From Crocinitomicaceae bacterium (lineage in GTDB: Bacteria > Bacteroidota > Bacteroidia > Flavobacteriales_D > Crocinitomicaceae): 6,441 nucleotides of DNA. A model generated the notes under the pieces. The model searched no databases. It saw only the letters and a list, made by a program, of their open reading frames with translations, and was not told the DNA's origin. Position numbers and translations under genes: made by a program. Positions 5,461 to 6,441 of the stretch are shown in pieces (position 1 is the stretch's first letter; each line of letters begins with the position of its first letter). Where the stretch lies: the NCBI GenBank assembly GCA_013215515.1, contig JABSPC010000704.1, positions 1 to 6,441 on the forward strand, given 5' to 3'.

Positions 5461-6441
5461 TTATAGCCCCAACAAAACTTGTACTGGATCTTTCGCTCCA
5501 AACAACATTCTTTCTGGGTTTTCTAACATCTCTTTAACTTTAACCAGGAAACTTACAGATTCCTTACCGTCAATGATTCTATGATCGTATGATAACGCGA
5601 TATACATAATTGGACGGATAACTACCTCTCCGTTTAATGCTACAGGACGTTGTATGATGTTGTGCATCCCTAAAATAGCTGCTTGAGGAGGGTTGATAAT
5701 AGGAGTTGAAAGCATAGATCCAAACACACCACCATTCGTGATTGTGAAAGTTCCACCTGACATCTCATCTGGAGTAATTTTCCCGTCTCTTGCTTTAATT
5801 GCCAAACGTTTAATTTCTCTTTCGATTTCTGCCAATGACATACGCTCAGCGTTACGAACTACTGGTACCATCAAGCCTTTTGGAGATGAAACTGCAATTC
5901 CGATGTCTGCATAGTCGTGAAGGAGCATTTCTTTTCCATCCACTTGTGCGTTAACAGAAGGGAATAAATTCAATGCTTCCGTAACCGCCTTTGTGAAGAA
6001 GGACATAAATCCTAAGTTCACATCGTGGTGTTCAGCAAATGCCTTTTTGTATTTCTTACGAAGGTCCATGATTGGTTTCATGTCAACCTCGTTGAATGTC
6101 GTAAGCATTGCCGTTTCATTTTTCACAGCAACTAAACGCTCTGTAATTTTACGACGCATCATCGACATTTTTTCAGTATGCTGATCTCTTGTTCCACCCC
6201 AGCCTTGAGTTGCGGCAGAATCGAATCCCGCTGATAATCCAGCTATAACATCTTGTTTTGTAATTCTACCACCTTTTCCAGTACCATTAACTTGGTTTGC
6301 AGAAACGCCATTTTCAGCCATGATTTTCGCTGCAGCAATAGAAGGTGTTCCCGCAGCATATGATGATTTATCAACTGGGTCCGGACTTGGAGTCGCAGTT
6401 ACTTTCTTTTCGACAACGGGCGCAACAACTACCGCAGCAGG
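5461..6441 (-). CDS. sucB: Dihydrolipoyllysine succinyltransferase, E2 of 2-oxoglutarate dehydrogenase (5' end outside window)
   Basis: E2 carries succinyl groups from the E1 active site to CoA on its swinging lipoyl arm and forms the structural core of the cytoplasmic 2-oxoglutarate dehydrogenase complex of the TCA cycle. The visible 326 residues extend to the right edge without a stop; an internal ATG at 6319-6321 falls inside a domain and is not the start. Residues 1-30 are a Pro/Ala/Val-rich flexible linker. Residues about 31-69 are the peripheral subunit-binding domain ([10 protein letters not shown], then [19 protein letters not shown]), which holds E3. From about 90 comes the catalytic domain ([56 protein letters not shown]), ending with the active-site motif HRIIDG, with His287 (codon 5581-5583) and Asp291. 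The TTFNEVDM and [16 protein letters not shown] stretches favour the succinyltransferase over the pyruvate dehydrogenase E2. The lipoyl domain, start codon and any sucA partner lie beyond the window. The gene ends with TAA at 5461-5463, shortly before a strong terminator. Confidence 0.95.
   Translation of the reverse strand, partial: PAAVVVAPVVEKKVTATPSPDPVDKSSYAAGTPSIAAAKIMAENGVSANQVNGTGKGGRITKQDVIAGLSAGFDSAATQGWGGTRDQHTEKMSMMRRKITERLVAVKNETAMLTTFNEVDMKPIMDLRKKYKKAFAEHHDVNLGFMSFFTKAVTEALNLFPSVNAQVDGKEMLLHDYADIGIAVSSPKGLMVPVVRNAERMSLAEIEREIKRLAIKARDGKITPDEMSGGTFTITNGGVFGSMLSTPIINPPQAAILGMHNIIQRPVALNGEVVIRPIMYIALSYDHRIIDGKESVSFLVKVKEMLENPERMLFGAKDPVQVLLGL

Noticed and set aside
5693..6184. Plus-strand ORFs at 5693-5914 and 5993-6184
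   Set aside because: Antisense shadows of the conserved sucB catalytic domain.

Overview
The window looks like chromosomal DNA from a member of the Bacteroidota, most likely order Flavobacteriales (possibly Crocinitomicaceae or Fluviicola-like). The base composition is AT-rich. Two genes end in, or have kept traces of, type IX secretion system (T9SS) type A C-terminal sorting domains. The recognisable promoters are of the Bacteroidota TTTG / TAnnTTTG type, and no start has a strong Shine-Dalgarno sequence. The genus is an inference; the phylum is well supported.

Layout, left to right. (1) 1-804, minus: the N-terminal 268 residues of a secreted protein with a jelly-roll (MAM / choice-of-anchor J-like) domain, running off the left edge. 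(2) 974-2743, minus: a membrane-anchored MutS-family ATPase without a mismatch-recognition domain. (3) 2852-3946, minus: a complete Omp28-like, CxxC-containing secreted protein with a T9SS sorting domain. A strong intrinsic terminator follows it, and the U-tract of that terminator runs into the promoter of the MutS-like gene. (4) 3947-4204: AT-rich DNA holding the promoter of the Omp28-like gene; I see no gene or RNA in the rest. (5) 4205-4746, minus: a decayed C-terminal remnant of a T9SS-exported protein resembling the TIGR03790 family, lacking its N-terminus and carrying a frameshift inside the sorting domain. (6) 4749-5321, plus: a RimJ/RimL-type GNAT acetyltransferase. (7) 5409-5445: a terminator hairpin between convergent genes. 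(8) 5461-6441, minus: most of the E2 subunit of 2-oxoglutarate dehydrogenase (SucB), whose N-terminal lipoyl domain lies beyond the right edge.

The genes do not form one pathway. The three minus-strand genes on the left appear to be separate transcription units, each with its own candidate promoter. Two of them, plus the remnant, are cell-surface or secreted products; sucB is central metabolism (TCA cycle). I found no CRISPR array, tRNA, rRNA, insertion sequence or phage gene. I do not see a clear new multi-gene system here. The points most worth a second look are the broken TIGR03790/T9SS gene abutting the acetyltransferase, the membrane MutS-like ATPase, and the fused terminator-promoter junction.
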